The position numbers and the translations under genes are program-made. From Flavobacterium sp. BFFFF2 (lineage in GTDB: Bacteria > Bacteroidota > Bacteroidia > Flavobacteriales > Flavobacteriaceae), in contig NKJD01000036.1 of the NCBI GenBank assembly GCA_002256385.1, positions 1 to 35,867 of the forward strand: a DNA stretch of 35,867 nt, read 5' to 3'. Below are positions 26,802 to 33,925 of this stretch, piece after piece (positions within the stretch are counted from its first letter, which is position 1; each line of letters begins with the position of its first letter). The notes under the pieces are model-generated. The model was not told the DNA's origin and ran no database searches. It worked only from the letters and a program-made list of their open reading frames with translations.

Positions 26802-27265
26802 GAGTGCAATGAAGCGTATTTATCCTAAGTTGAACAAACATACAATTTTTTTTGGCAATGAAGCTAAACGCCACATACGTTCATTTTTTCAAAAACTAAT
26901 AAACACAAATGGCGTATTAAGAATTACAGTGTACAGTTCACTCGTTTATCTAATATGGGTATGATTAAGTTTGTTTAATCAAAAATGTTAAAAAACTCCT
27001 TTTTTCTTATAGATTGCAATTTGTTTTCTATTTTAGCAACAGTTTTTACCAAAAAATGAATCGCCACCTATCCGCCTATTGTCCTTTACTTAAAAAGGAA
27101 ACTTTCAGCAGTTATCATGTAACTCCGTGGTTTAGCGCTGTTATCAAGATGCCATCTTGTATATTTATTAACAATGATGGCTTAGAAAATCATATTCTCT
27201 TTCCCCAAAAATTATTTATCAATGAATGAAAAAAAACCATTTTAAATTAATTTAATGTACACTTT
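26802..27265. other. 464-base divergent spacer
   Basis: The spacer lies between the divergent permease and M16 peptidase genes. It is AT-rich. The permease -7 box (26835-26842, minus, TATGTTTG) is the only clear signal. A short open frame (27055-27229, MNRHLSAYCPLL...) is present, but it has no recognisable family, promoter or ribosome site and was not accepted. No repeat of the families seen elsewhere in the window was found. Confidence 0.5.
26835..26842 (-). promoter_or_regulatory. Candidate -7 box for the amino-acid permease
   Basis: Minus strand TATGTTTG, an exact TAnnTTTG match 34 bases before the start codon. A TTG lies only 13 bases further upstream, shorter than usual, so the -33 element is uncertain. 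Confidence 0.45.
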
Positions 27266-30064
27266 ATGAAACATTTTTGTTGGTCTTACGCAGTCGTATT
27301 TTGTTCGTTTGCCATGTGGGGACAAGACCTTAAAACGCCCATTCCATTTGATGCCCAGACTAAAATGGGCAAGCTTGAAAATGGCCTGACCTATTACATT
27401 CGCAAAAATGCCAAGCCCGAAAACAAAGTCGATTTGCGCTTGGTGGTCAATGCAGGTTCCATTTTAGAGTCAGACGACCAACGCGGGTTGGCGCACTTTA
27501 TGGAGCATATGAACTTTAATGGCACCAAGCGTTTTCCAAAAAACCAATTGGTCGATTATTTGCAAAGTATCGGCGTGAAATTTGGGCAACATTTAAATGC
27601 TTATACCAGTTTTGATGAAACGGTTTATTTTTTACCCATTCCATCGGACAAGCCTGATAAAGTTGAAAAAGGCTTAGATATATTAGAAGATTGGGCTTTC
27701 AATGCCCAATTGACACCCGAAGAAATTGACAAAGAACGCGGCGTTGTGTTGGAAGAATACCGCATTGGATTAGGCGCAGACAAACGCATGTTAGAGCGGT
27801 ATATGCCCAAAATGATGTACCAATCTAAGTACGCCGAACGCATGGCGATAGGCAAAAAAGAAATACTGGAACATTTTAAACCTGAACAACTCATTTCTTT
27901 TTACAAAGATTGGTACCGACCCGACTTAATGGCTGTAATCGTAGTAGGTGATATCGACGTGGCCCAAATGGAGCAAAAGATCAAAGCACATTTTGGCAGT
28001 TATAAAAACCCGAAAAATGAAAAACCGCGCCAGATTTTTGAAGTGCCAAACCACAAAGAATTATTTGTAGCCGTTGAATCGGACAAAGAAAAGGGAAATG
28101 CACAAGTGCAGGTTTACTACAAAGACAAAGACAAACGCAAAAAAACCATCACGGTGGGTGACTACCGCGAAAGGCTCATTGAAAGTCTATTTACCAGCAT
28201 GATTAATAAACGGTTAGAAGAATTGGTCAACGGGCCAAACCCGCCTTTTACTTATGGCTATAGCTTTCATAGCGGCACTTGGGCGCGTGAAAAAGAAGCT
28301 TATCAGTCTTTTGCCATGGTGGCCGACGACCAACAATTAAGTGCCTTAAAAGTATTGCTAACAGAGAATTTGCGGGCTAAAAAATTCGGTTTTACCGAAG
28401 GAGAATTTGAAAGGTCAAAAAAAGACATGTTGGCAAACAGCGAAACATCATACAATGAAAGGGATAAAAGCGAGTCCGAAAATTATGTGTGGCAATACCA
28501 AAGTCATTTCCTCGAACAAGAGCCCAATCCAGGCATCAGTTGGAATTATAGCGAGTTAAAAAGGCAGCTGCCAACCATTAAACTGTCTGAAATCAATGAA
28601 GTGATAAAAAAATATATTTCTGACGAAAACCGAGTGATTGTGTTGACAGGTCCTGAAAAAGAGGGTGTCAAAAAACCAACGGAATTAGAAGTGAAGCAAG
28701 CCATTCAAATTGATGAAAATGCGATTACGCCTTATGAAGACAAGGCAGTGGTGGCTAGTTTACTAAAAGCAGAACCAAAAGCAGGCAGTATTGTTTCGAC
28801 AGCTGAAAATAAAGTGGTTGGTACCACCACTTTTATCCTTTCAAATGGCGCAAAACTAACTTACAAAAAAACAGATTTTAAAAATGATGAAATCCTTTTT
28901 GAAGCTGTCAGTATAGGTGGAAGCAACTTGTTTTCAAATGAAGACATGAAGAAAACCCAATTTGCCATGGATGGTTTGTCAGAAGCAGGTTTTTCAGGAT
29001 TAAAAACGAATGATATATCCAAATTTCTGTCGGGTAAATTGGTTTCGGTGAGTCCTTACGTTAGTGACACGTCAGAAGGTTTAAACGGATCTTCAACCCC
29101 TGCAGATATTGAAACTTTGTTCCAAATGGCTTATGCTTATTTTACCGATTTAAATAATGATCCTGAAGCATTTGAATCGTATAAACAAAAGCAATCTAAT
29201 TTTTTTAAAAACTTAGGGGCCCAGCCACAGGTGTATTTTTCTCAAGAATTTTACAAACAATTATTCGCTGAAAACCCTCGATTTATTGGCATTTTTCCAG
29301 ATGAAAAAGCCTGGGTCAATGCTGATTATGCTTTAGCGTTCAACAAATATAAAGAGCGTTTTGCCAATGCTGCCGACTTTGAATTCTTTTTGGTGGGCAA
29401 TGTAGATGAAGCCATAATCAAACAATTAGCAGCCAAATATATTGCCTCTTTACCTGCAACAGGAGCCAAAGATACAGTCAAAGATTTGGGGTATCGGATG
29501 ATTAAAGGCGAACATAAAATTACCATCAACAAAGGAAAAGACCCGAAAAGCAATGTAACCATTATGTATTATGGTGATACGCAATATTCGTCTAAAGAAG
29601 CCATGACCCTGAAGGCATTGGGCGAAGTATTGACCATTAAACTCATTGAAGAATTGCGCGAAAAAGAAAGCGGTGTGTATGGCATTTCGGCTCGTGGCAA
29701 CATGAATAAAATCCCGTATGGTTCTTATTCGTTCAGAATTTCATTTCCATGTGGCCCTGAAAATGCGGACAAACTCATTGCCTCCGCCTTAAAACAGGTT
29801 CAGTTGATTGTAGATAAAGGCCCCGAAGAAAAAGATTTAACCAAGTTTAAAGAAGGGGAAATTCAAGATTTGAAAAAGGAACAAAAAGAAAACCAGTTTT
29901 GGTTGAGTGCTTTAGTAAAAGCTTATACATACAATGTTTCTGCAAATGAAATAAACGAAGCAGAAAAACGCATCCAGCAGGTTACAGCGAAAGACATTCA
30001 AGAAGCTGCCAAAAAATACCTGACCAAAGAAAAAGTGATTGGGTTGTTGATGCCTGAAAAATAA
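27266..30064 (+). CDS. Secreted M16 zinc metallopeptidase
   Basis: 932 residues with a short signal peptide (MKHFCWSYAVVFCSFAMWGQ). The inverted zinc motif HxxEH is HFMEH (77-81), and the third ligand is E157 in KERGVVLEEYR, 76 residues after H81, as in the pitrilysin/PqqL subfamily. The N-terminal catalytic half is followed by a second, inactive M16 half (residues ~480-932, e.g. LSNGAKLTYKKTDFKNDEI and GNVDEAIIKQLAAKY), so both halves of the clamshell are in one chain. It probably degrades peptides in the periplasm. It is monocistronic, with a clear terminator directly after it, and it fits the peptide-using theme with DPP11 and the permease. Confidence 0.95.
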   Translation: MKHFCWSYAVVFCSFAMWGQDLKTPIPFDAQTKMGKLENGLTYYIRKNAKPENKVDLRLVVNAGSILESDDQRGLAHFMEHMNFNGTKRFPKNQLVDYLQSIGVKFGQHLNAYTSFDETVYFLPIPSDKPDKVEKGLDILEDWAFNAQLTPEEIDKERGVVLEEYRIGLGADKRMLERYMPKMMYQSKYAERMAIGKKEILEHFKPEQLISFYKDWYRPDLMAVIVVGDIDVAQMEQKIKAHFGSYKNPKNEKPRQIFEVPNHKELFVAVESDKEKGNAQVQVYYKDKDKRKKTITVGDYRERLIESLFTSMINKRLEELVNGPNPPFTYGYSFHSGTWAREKEAYQSFAMVADDQQLSALKVLLTENLRAKKFGFTEGEFERSKKDMLANSETSYNERDKSESENYVWQYQSHFLEQEPNPGISWNYSELKRQLPTIKLSEINEVIKKYISDENRVIVLTGPEKEGVKKPTELEVKQAIQIDENAITPYEDKAVVASLLKAEPKAGSIVSTAENKVVGTTTFILSNGAKLTYKKTDFKNDEILFEAVSIGGSNLFSNEDMKKTQFAMDGLSEAGFSGLKTNDISKFLSGKLVSVSPYVSDTSEGLNGSSTPADIETLFQMAYAYFTDLNNDPEAFESYKQKQSNFFKNLGAQPQVYFSQEFYKQLFAENPRFIGIFPDEKAWVNADYALAFNKYKERFANAADFEFFLVGNVDEAIIKQLAAKYIASLPATGAKDTVKDLGYRMIKGEHKITINKGKDPKSNVTIMYYGDTQYSSKEAMTLKALGEVLTIKLIEELREKESGVYGISARGNMNKIPYGSYSFRISFPCGPENADKLIASALKQVQLIVDKGPEEKDLTKFKEGEIQDLKKEQKENQFWLSALVKAYTYNVSANEINEAEKRIQQVTAKDIQEAAKKYLTKEKVIGLLMPEK

Positions 30065-30084
30065 AGAATGAAGCAAATTTAGAG

Positions 30085-30111
30085 CACCTCAGGAAACTGG
30101 GGTGTTTTTTT
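30085..30111 (+). terminator. Terminator of the M16 peptidase gene
   Basis: Eight-bp stem CACCTCAG / CTGGGGTG (one G-T pair) with a GAAA tetraloop, followed by seven T. It lies 20 bases after the stop. Confidence 0.92.
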
Positions 30112-30116
30112 ATGAG

Positions 30117-30321
30117 TTGAAAGTTTGTAAAGTTGAAAGTTTGTAAAGTTGAGTCCGCTCCGAAAAGTACTTTCTCTCCTTTTTGCGTTTATTTTTTAAC
30201 TTTAAAACTTATAAGCAACTGATTATCAGTATATATTTTTTAGTTAAAAATGACAATAAATCAAGATTTTTAGTAAAATGGGGTTATCGGAGTGGACTCA
30301 AAGTTGAAAGTTTGTAAAGTG
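30117..30321. repeat. 16-base tandem repeat split by a MITE
   Basis: Three copies of GTTGAAAGTTTGTAAA: two side by side at about 30117-30148, and one at 30303-30318 on the far side of a 151-base element. If the element and one copy of AAGT are removed, the three copies join without a break. This is strong internal evidence that the element inserted into a pre-existing array. Confidence 0.8.
30150..30300. mobile_element. 151-bp MITE-like element with 4-bp target duplication
   Basis: Terminal inverted repeats TGAGTCCGCTCCGA (30150-30163) and, at the right end in reverse complement, TGAGTCCACTCCGA match at 13 of 14 bases, with partial matching beyond. The inside is AT-rich and non-coding. AAGT stands directly on both sides (30146-30149, 30301-30304), and deleting the element with one AAGT restores a perfect 16-bp tandem array. 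There is no transposase, so a full-length relative elsewhere would have to move it. The family is not identified. Confidence 0.8.
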
Positions 30322-30480
30322 GGACCCGAGACCCATTGGGACAAATGGGGAGAGCGGAGCATATGATATATAGAGGAGGAAGCCCAGTGGGCTTCAGGTG
30401 CGCAAGCTTCAGCTTGCAAAGTAAAACTTGGAACTTGATACTTGAAACTTCTTCATTGCTGGCCCAAAGAAAACGAACCT

Positions 30481-30506
30481 GTAGGGGCGACCCTTGTGGT
30501 CGCCCT
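30481..30506. repeat. GTAGGGGC hairpin repeat, distant copy
   Basis: Stem GGGCGACC / GGTCGCCC with a 5-base CTTGT loop, matching the units at 1701-1850. The changed stem pair (GA/TC versus AA/TT) is compensatory. Confidence 0.7.
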
Positions 30507-30589
30507 CAATCAGGGTCGCAAACTTCGTTTTTGTCCGCTGTTGCTAGAACAACAGGTCCATTGTTTTATTATTGTTTTTCAAAAGACGG

Positions 30590-30650
30590 TTTGTTTTCTG
30601 CCAGACCTATTTCTGTTGAAAGACCTTTGTTCGTTTTCTTTACTGGCCCA
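30590..30650 (-). repeat. Module B repeat, inverted distant copy
   Basis: In reverse complement this matches module B of the array, closest to the copy at 2951-3010 (shared AAAGGTCTTTCAACAGAAAT). It lies 27.6 kb from the array and is inverted relative to it. Confidence 0.75.
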
Positions 30651-30949
30651 AATTCAGAGAAATGAGAAATGAGAAAAGAGAAATGAGGAAATAAGCAAGA
30701 AGTTCCAGAAAAACCTGATCCGTCCCGATAGCTGTCAGGACAATAGGGCGAACGGTACATTTGATATTAATAGGAGACCCGAGGCTAAAGGCCGAGTTGA
30801 GCGAAGCTAAACTTGAAACAAATAAGCTATTGTCTGTTGGTTTCTGAAAATTTCCACTGAAACAACATTAAACATTACAAACATTCAACTTTCCAACTTT
30901 CAACAATACTGACTCTTTTCCGTATTTTTACGCCTTCAACAAACAAACT

Positions 30950-32224
30950 ATGACCACTTTTAAAAATACGCTGGCGTATGCCCAACAACTCGATGCGGCT
31001 GATGGCCTGCGAGCATACCGATCTTTATTTAATTTTCCACAACATCACGGGCGTGATGTTATATATTTTACGGGCAATTCGCTGGGCTTGCAACTCAAAC
31101 GCAGCCGCGATTATGTCAACGAAGTCATGGACGACTGGGCGCAATTGGGCGTCGAAGGCCATTTTAAAGCCGACAAACCTTGGTGGGATTACCACGAGCG
31201 TTTTGCCAACCCGCTTGGCAAATTAATGGGGGCTTTGCCATCCGAAGTGTCGGTGATGAATACGTTGACAGTGAATTTACATTTGTTACTGGCTTCTTTT
31301 TACCAGCCAACGGCCCAACGTTTTAAAATTATTTGCGAAGAAAAGGCCTTTCCGTCTGATCAGTATATGTTGCAAACGCAGGTGGAATGGCATGGTTTGG
31401 ATCCGAAAGAGGCGATTATTGAAGTAAAACGCCGCGAAGGCTCGGCCTTGATTGACGAAGCCGATATTTTACAAGCCATTGCAGAAGCGGGTGATTCCTT
31501 GGCATTGGTGCTATGGGGCGGCGTCAATTATTACTCTGGTCAGGTTTTTGACATGGCGCGCATTGCCCAAGCTGCCCATGCCGTAGGGGCCTATGCAGGT
31601 TTCGATTTGGCGCATGCCGCCGGAAACATTACCCTGAACTTGCACGATTGGGACGTCGATTTTGCCGCTTGGTGCAGTTATAAGTACATGAATGCGGGCC
31701 CAGGCAATGTGTCGGGTTATTTTATCCATGAAAAACACCATGCCTCCAATTTGCCGCGTTTGGCGGGTTGGTGGGGACAAATCAAAAACCGCCGCTTTTT
31801 GATGGAACCCGAATTCAGCCCTGAGCCAGGTGCTTTGGGGTGGCAAATTAGCAACCAATCTATTTTGGCGTTGGCCCCTTATTTGGCCTCGGTTGAATTA
31901 TTCGATGAAGTGGGCATGGACCGCATTATTGAAAAGAGAAACCACATCACTGCTTATTTAGAATACATCCTTTTGGACATTGCTGAACAAACGGGCGCTC
32001 ATTTTGAAATTATTACCCCAACGGACCAAAAGGAAAGAGCGTGCCAATTGTCGGTGTATTTGCACGGACAAGGCCGTGAACTGTTCAACTATTTAATGGA
32101 ACAAGGCGTGGTGCCCGATTGGCGCGAACCCAACGTAATTAGGCTTGCGCCGGCGCCCTTGTATTGCTCTTATGAAGACATGTACCAATTTGGACAGATA
32201 TTAAAGGCGGTGTTGGTAAAATAA
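30950..32224 (+). CDS. kynU: Kynureninase
   Basis: PLP enzyme that splits kynurenine to anthranilate plus alanine, or 3-hydroxykynurenine to 3-hydroxyanthranilate plus alanine. 424 residues, normal length. The PLP lysine is K245 in WCSYKYMNAGPG; D219 in GFDLAHAAGN holds the pyridine nitrogen; FTGNSLGLQ and the SEVSVMNTLTVNLH substrate/phosphate segments are present. The product of its hydroxylated reaction is the substrate of the dioxygenase at 19176-19712. No kynurenine 3-monooxygenase or tryptophan dioxygenase is in the window. Its own terminator follows. Confidence 0.97.
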   Translation: MTTFKNTLAYAQQLDAADGLRAYRSLFNFPQHHGRDVIYFTGNSLGLQLKRSRDYVNEVMDDWAQLGVEGHFKADKPWWDYHERFANPLGKLMGALPSEVSVMNTLTVNLHLLLASFYQPTAQRFKIICEEKAFPSDQYMLQTQVEWHGLDPKEAIIEVKRREGSALIDEADILQAIAEAGDSLALVLWGGVNYYSGQVFDMARIAQAAHAVGAYAGFDLAHAAGNITLNLHDWDVDFAAWCSYKYMNAGPGNVSGYFIHEKHHASNLPRLAGWWGQIKNRRFLMEPEFSPEPGALGWQISNQSILALAPYLASVELFDEVGMDRIIEKRNHITAYLEYILLDIAEQTGAHFEIITPTDQKERACQLSVYLHGQGRELFNYLMEQGVVPDWREPNVIRLAPAPLYCSYEDMYQFGQILKAVLVK

Positions 32225-32255
32225 TTAACGACCTGAAATTTTTCATTGAATTAAC

Positions 32256-32283
32256 AAAGCCTCTGTCAGAAGAGGCTTTTTTA
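32256..32283 (+). terminator. Terminator of kynU
   Basis: Nine-bp stem AAAGCCTCT / AGAGGCTTT with a GTCAGA loop and a run of T, 31 bases after the stop. Confidence 0.92.
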
Positions 32284-32400
32284 TCCTGCTAAAATCCGCC
32301 AATTCATTTTACGGATTAGAGGCATGATCGAGATATAATGTTGAGGTAATCTAAAAAATTTAGTAATCAATTAGTTAACTTGTAAAAAGCACTGTTGTCT

Positions 32401-33117
32401 TTACATCGTCTTCCCCGTTTTGCGCAGGTAGGCATCCAATACTTCGCGGGCGCGTTCGGGTTGGTGGAGTTTGAATTTGTATAGGTAGGCCAACCGATCG
32501 TACGTGGTTTTAGAACCGCCTACTTCTATGGCTTTGCGGTACTGTTGGGCTGCTTTTTGGTATCTTTCAAAATATTCGTCGATGTGGCCTTTGGCCAAAT
32601 AGCCATCGACGGGTGAAATTTTGAGCAGTTCGTCGGCAAAGTGTTGGGCTTTGCGTTCGCTGCCACCAATAAAACCGGGCAATTGCAAGTAGTATTCAAT
32701 GAGTCCCCAGCGGGCTTCAATGTGTTTGGGGTTGAGTTGAATGGCGCGTTCAAAACAATCGCGCATGGGGTGAATGAGCCGAATGGCCGCCCATTTGCCG
32801 CCATCTTTGGCTTTCATGCCCATGGCACCACCCTTTTTATAGTAGTAATTGGCTTCGGTTGGTTTTAAACGAACCAGTTTATCGTAGTACTCAATGCATT
32901 TGTCCCAATGGCTGCTGTGGCCTTCAATGTCGCCAAGGTGTTCAATGACAAACAGGTTGTTGGGTGCTTCGGCATTCCATTGCTCAAACAGCGGGCGGGC
33001 TTGGTTGAACTGCGATTGGTCAAACAAGGCGATGGCTTTGTCGCGGTATGCTTGGGCTTGAACCAAAGTGGCACAGCCTACAAGGATGAAGTATGCAAAA
33101 GCTTTAAACAAATTCAT
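32401..33117 (-). CDS. Secreted tetratricopeptide-repeat protein
   Basis: 238 residues with a signal peptide ending near VQAQA (residue 23). At least four TPR-like helix pairs follow: YRDKAIALFDQSQFNQARPLF, the WDKCIEYYDKLVRLKPTEA region, CFERAIQLNPKHIEARWGL, and YQKAAQQYRKAIEVGGSKTT. A GMKAKDGGKWAAIRLIHPM insert sits between repeats and is not TPR. Probably a periplasmic protein-interaction scaffold; the partner is unknown. No operon partner: kynU converges on it and the spacer to blaI is repeat-rich. Confidence 0.85.
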   Translation of the reverse strand: MNLFKAFAYFILVGCATLVQAQAYRDKAIALFDQSQFNQARPLFEQWNAEAPNNLFVIEHLGDIEGHSSHWDKCIEYYDKLVRLKPTEANYYYKKGGAMGMKAKDGGKWAAIRLIHPMRDCFERAIQLNPKHIEARWGLIEYYLQLPGFIGGSERKAQHFADELLKISPVDGYLAKGHIDEYFERYQKAAQQYRKAIEVGGSKTTYDRLAYLYKFKLHQPERAREVLDAYLRKTGKTM

Positions 33118-33490
33118 TGGCCAAAGCTATCAATTTTTGATAGAACTGTTTTTGTTCTGGGTTGTTTTTATGAAACAATTAGGTGTTCGTTGTGCCAAAT
33201 TGGGTTAGGGATGGCGGGCTTGCTGAAGCTCCTTTTGCTTGCAAAAGAGCGACGCCCGACAGCCTGACCCGCTGCAAACTTGTTTGTAGCGGGGAACCCC
33301 CAAACAAACCCAGATTACGCATTAGAAATTTATTACATGGAAAAATGACTGTAAATCTGGTAATGTACTCCTTTTTGTATCCTCGATGTAGCGCTGCTAC
33401 ACCTGCGGTAAAAAAAGTCCGTGCACTCCCAGCTTTTTTGTCCTTTTCCCCTTCATTACAAAGTCTAATGCATAATCTGGGATAAACTTA
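33118..33490. repeat. Spacer with hairpins and second R1 copy
   Basis: No gene is accepted. About 33205-33300 folds well: CTTTTGC TT GCAAAAG near 33231-33246, and CCCGCTGCAAAC / GTTTGTAGCGGG near 33268-33293 (12 pairs, one G-T). About 33375-33470 is the second copy of R1 (TGTAGC GCT GCTACA hairpin, then the AAAGTCCGTGCACTCCCAG stretch), same orientation as at 51-155. R1 lies about 50 bases upstream of the blaI operator region. Confidence 0.7.
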
Positions 33491-33494
33491 AAAA

Positions 33495-33529
33495 ATAGTT
33501 AAACAACTATAAAAATAGTTTGCAAACTA
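33495..33529. promoter_or_regulatory. Candidate BlaI operators
   Basis: Two inverted repeats side by side: ATAGTT AAAC AACTAT (33495-33510) and the perfect 14-base palindrome TAGTTTGCAAACTA (33516-33529). The half-site TAGTT occurs four times in alternating orientation. The palindrome covers the -33 element of the blaI promoter, where a bound repressor would block RNA polymerase, so autoregulation by the BlaI-type protein is the simplest reading. Confidence 0.65.
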
Positions 33530-33547
33530 AAAATACCGTTACATTTG
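33519..33547 (+). promoter_or_regulatory. Promoter of the blaI-M56 operon
   Basis: TTTG (33519-33522), a 17-base spacer and TACATTTG (33540-33547) match the Bacteroidota consensus. An in-frame TTG at 33520 is part of the -33 element and so cannot be the start codon; the ATG at 33565 is. Confidence 0.8.
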
Positions 33548-33564
33548 CTCAAATTTATATTCGA

Positions 33565-33924
33565 ATGCAAAAATTGACCAACAAAGAAGAAGAGGTGATG
33601 CTGATTTTGTGGCGTCTAAACAAGGCTTTTGTCAAGGATGTCATGGCTGAAATGAAGGACGATGCGCCGCATTACAACACTTTGTCGACCATTATCCGCA
33701 ACTTGGAGGAGAAGGGTTTTGTGGGCCACGTGGCTTACGGAAATACGCACCAATATTTTCCGACCATTAGTCGGGAGGCTTATCGCAAGCGGTTTATGAA
33801 AAATGCGCTTGAGTCGTATTTTGACAATTCGTACAAGAATTTGGTGTCGTTTTTTGCGGAAGAGCAAAAATTGTCGACCGAAGAGTGGCGCGAAATTGTG
33901 GATTTGATCCAAAAAAAGCAATAA
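33565..33924 (+). CDS. BlaI/MecI-family transcriptional repressor
   Basis: 119 residues, the normal BlaI length. A winged helix is evident: MQKLTNKEEEVMLILWRLNK, FVKDVMAEM, then YNTLSTIIRNLEEKGFV as the recognition helix and GNTHQYFPTISREAYRK as the wing; the C-terminal part has the dimerisation helices. It is paired with an M56 metallopeptidase one base downstream. In this family, signal-dependent proteolysis frees the operator. Palindromes over its promoter suggest autoregulation. There is no beta-lactamase gene nearby in this window, so its regulon is not known. Confidence 0.93.
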   Translation: MQKLTNKEEEVMLILWRLNKAFVKDVMAEMKDDAPHYNTLSTIIRNLEEKGFVGHVAYGNTHQYFPTISREAYRKRFMKNALESYFDNSYKNLVSFFAEEQKLSTEEWREIVDLIQKKQ

Positions 33925-33925
33925 G

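Larger units (their letters stand above)
30305..30949. repeat. Repeat-rich gap before kynureninase
   Basis: No credible gene. It holds small hairpins (GAAGCCC AGT GGGCTTC at 30378-30394), a GTAGGGGC-type hairpin (30481-30506), and pieces of the tandem array of 1.9-3.4 kb in opposite orientation. The A/B junction lies near 30462-30483, and a good module B copy at about 30590-30650 has a reverse complement that begins TGGGCCAGTAAAGAAAACGA. A further unit near 30720-30800 includes CCCGATAGCTGTCAGGAC. The open frames seen across it are by-products of repeats. Confidence 0.7.

Noticed and set aside
27055..27229. Short open frame in the permease-M16 spacer
   Set aside because: It has no recognised family, no clear promoter or ribosome site, and is within what chance gives in AT-rich DNA. 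Conservation in relatives would be needed.
30336..30672. Two overlapping plus-strand frames (109 and 76 residues)
   Set aside because: Both translate the GTAGGGGC hairpin and module B repeats; frames from other repeat copies give the same peptide fragments.
33520..33564. TTG start for the BlaI-type gene
   Set aside because: The TTG is the -33 promoter element, and the palindromic operator covers it.
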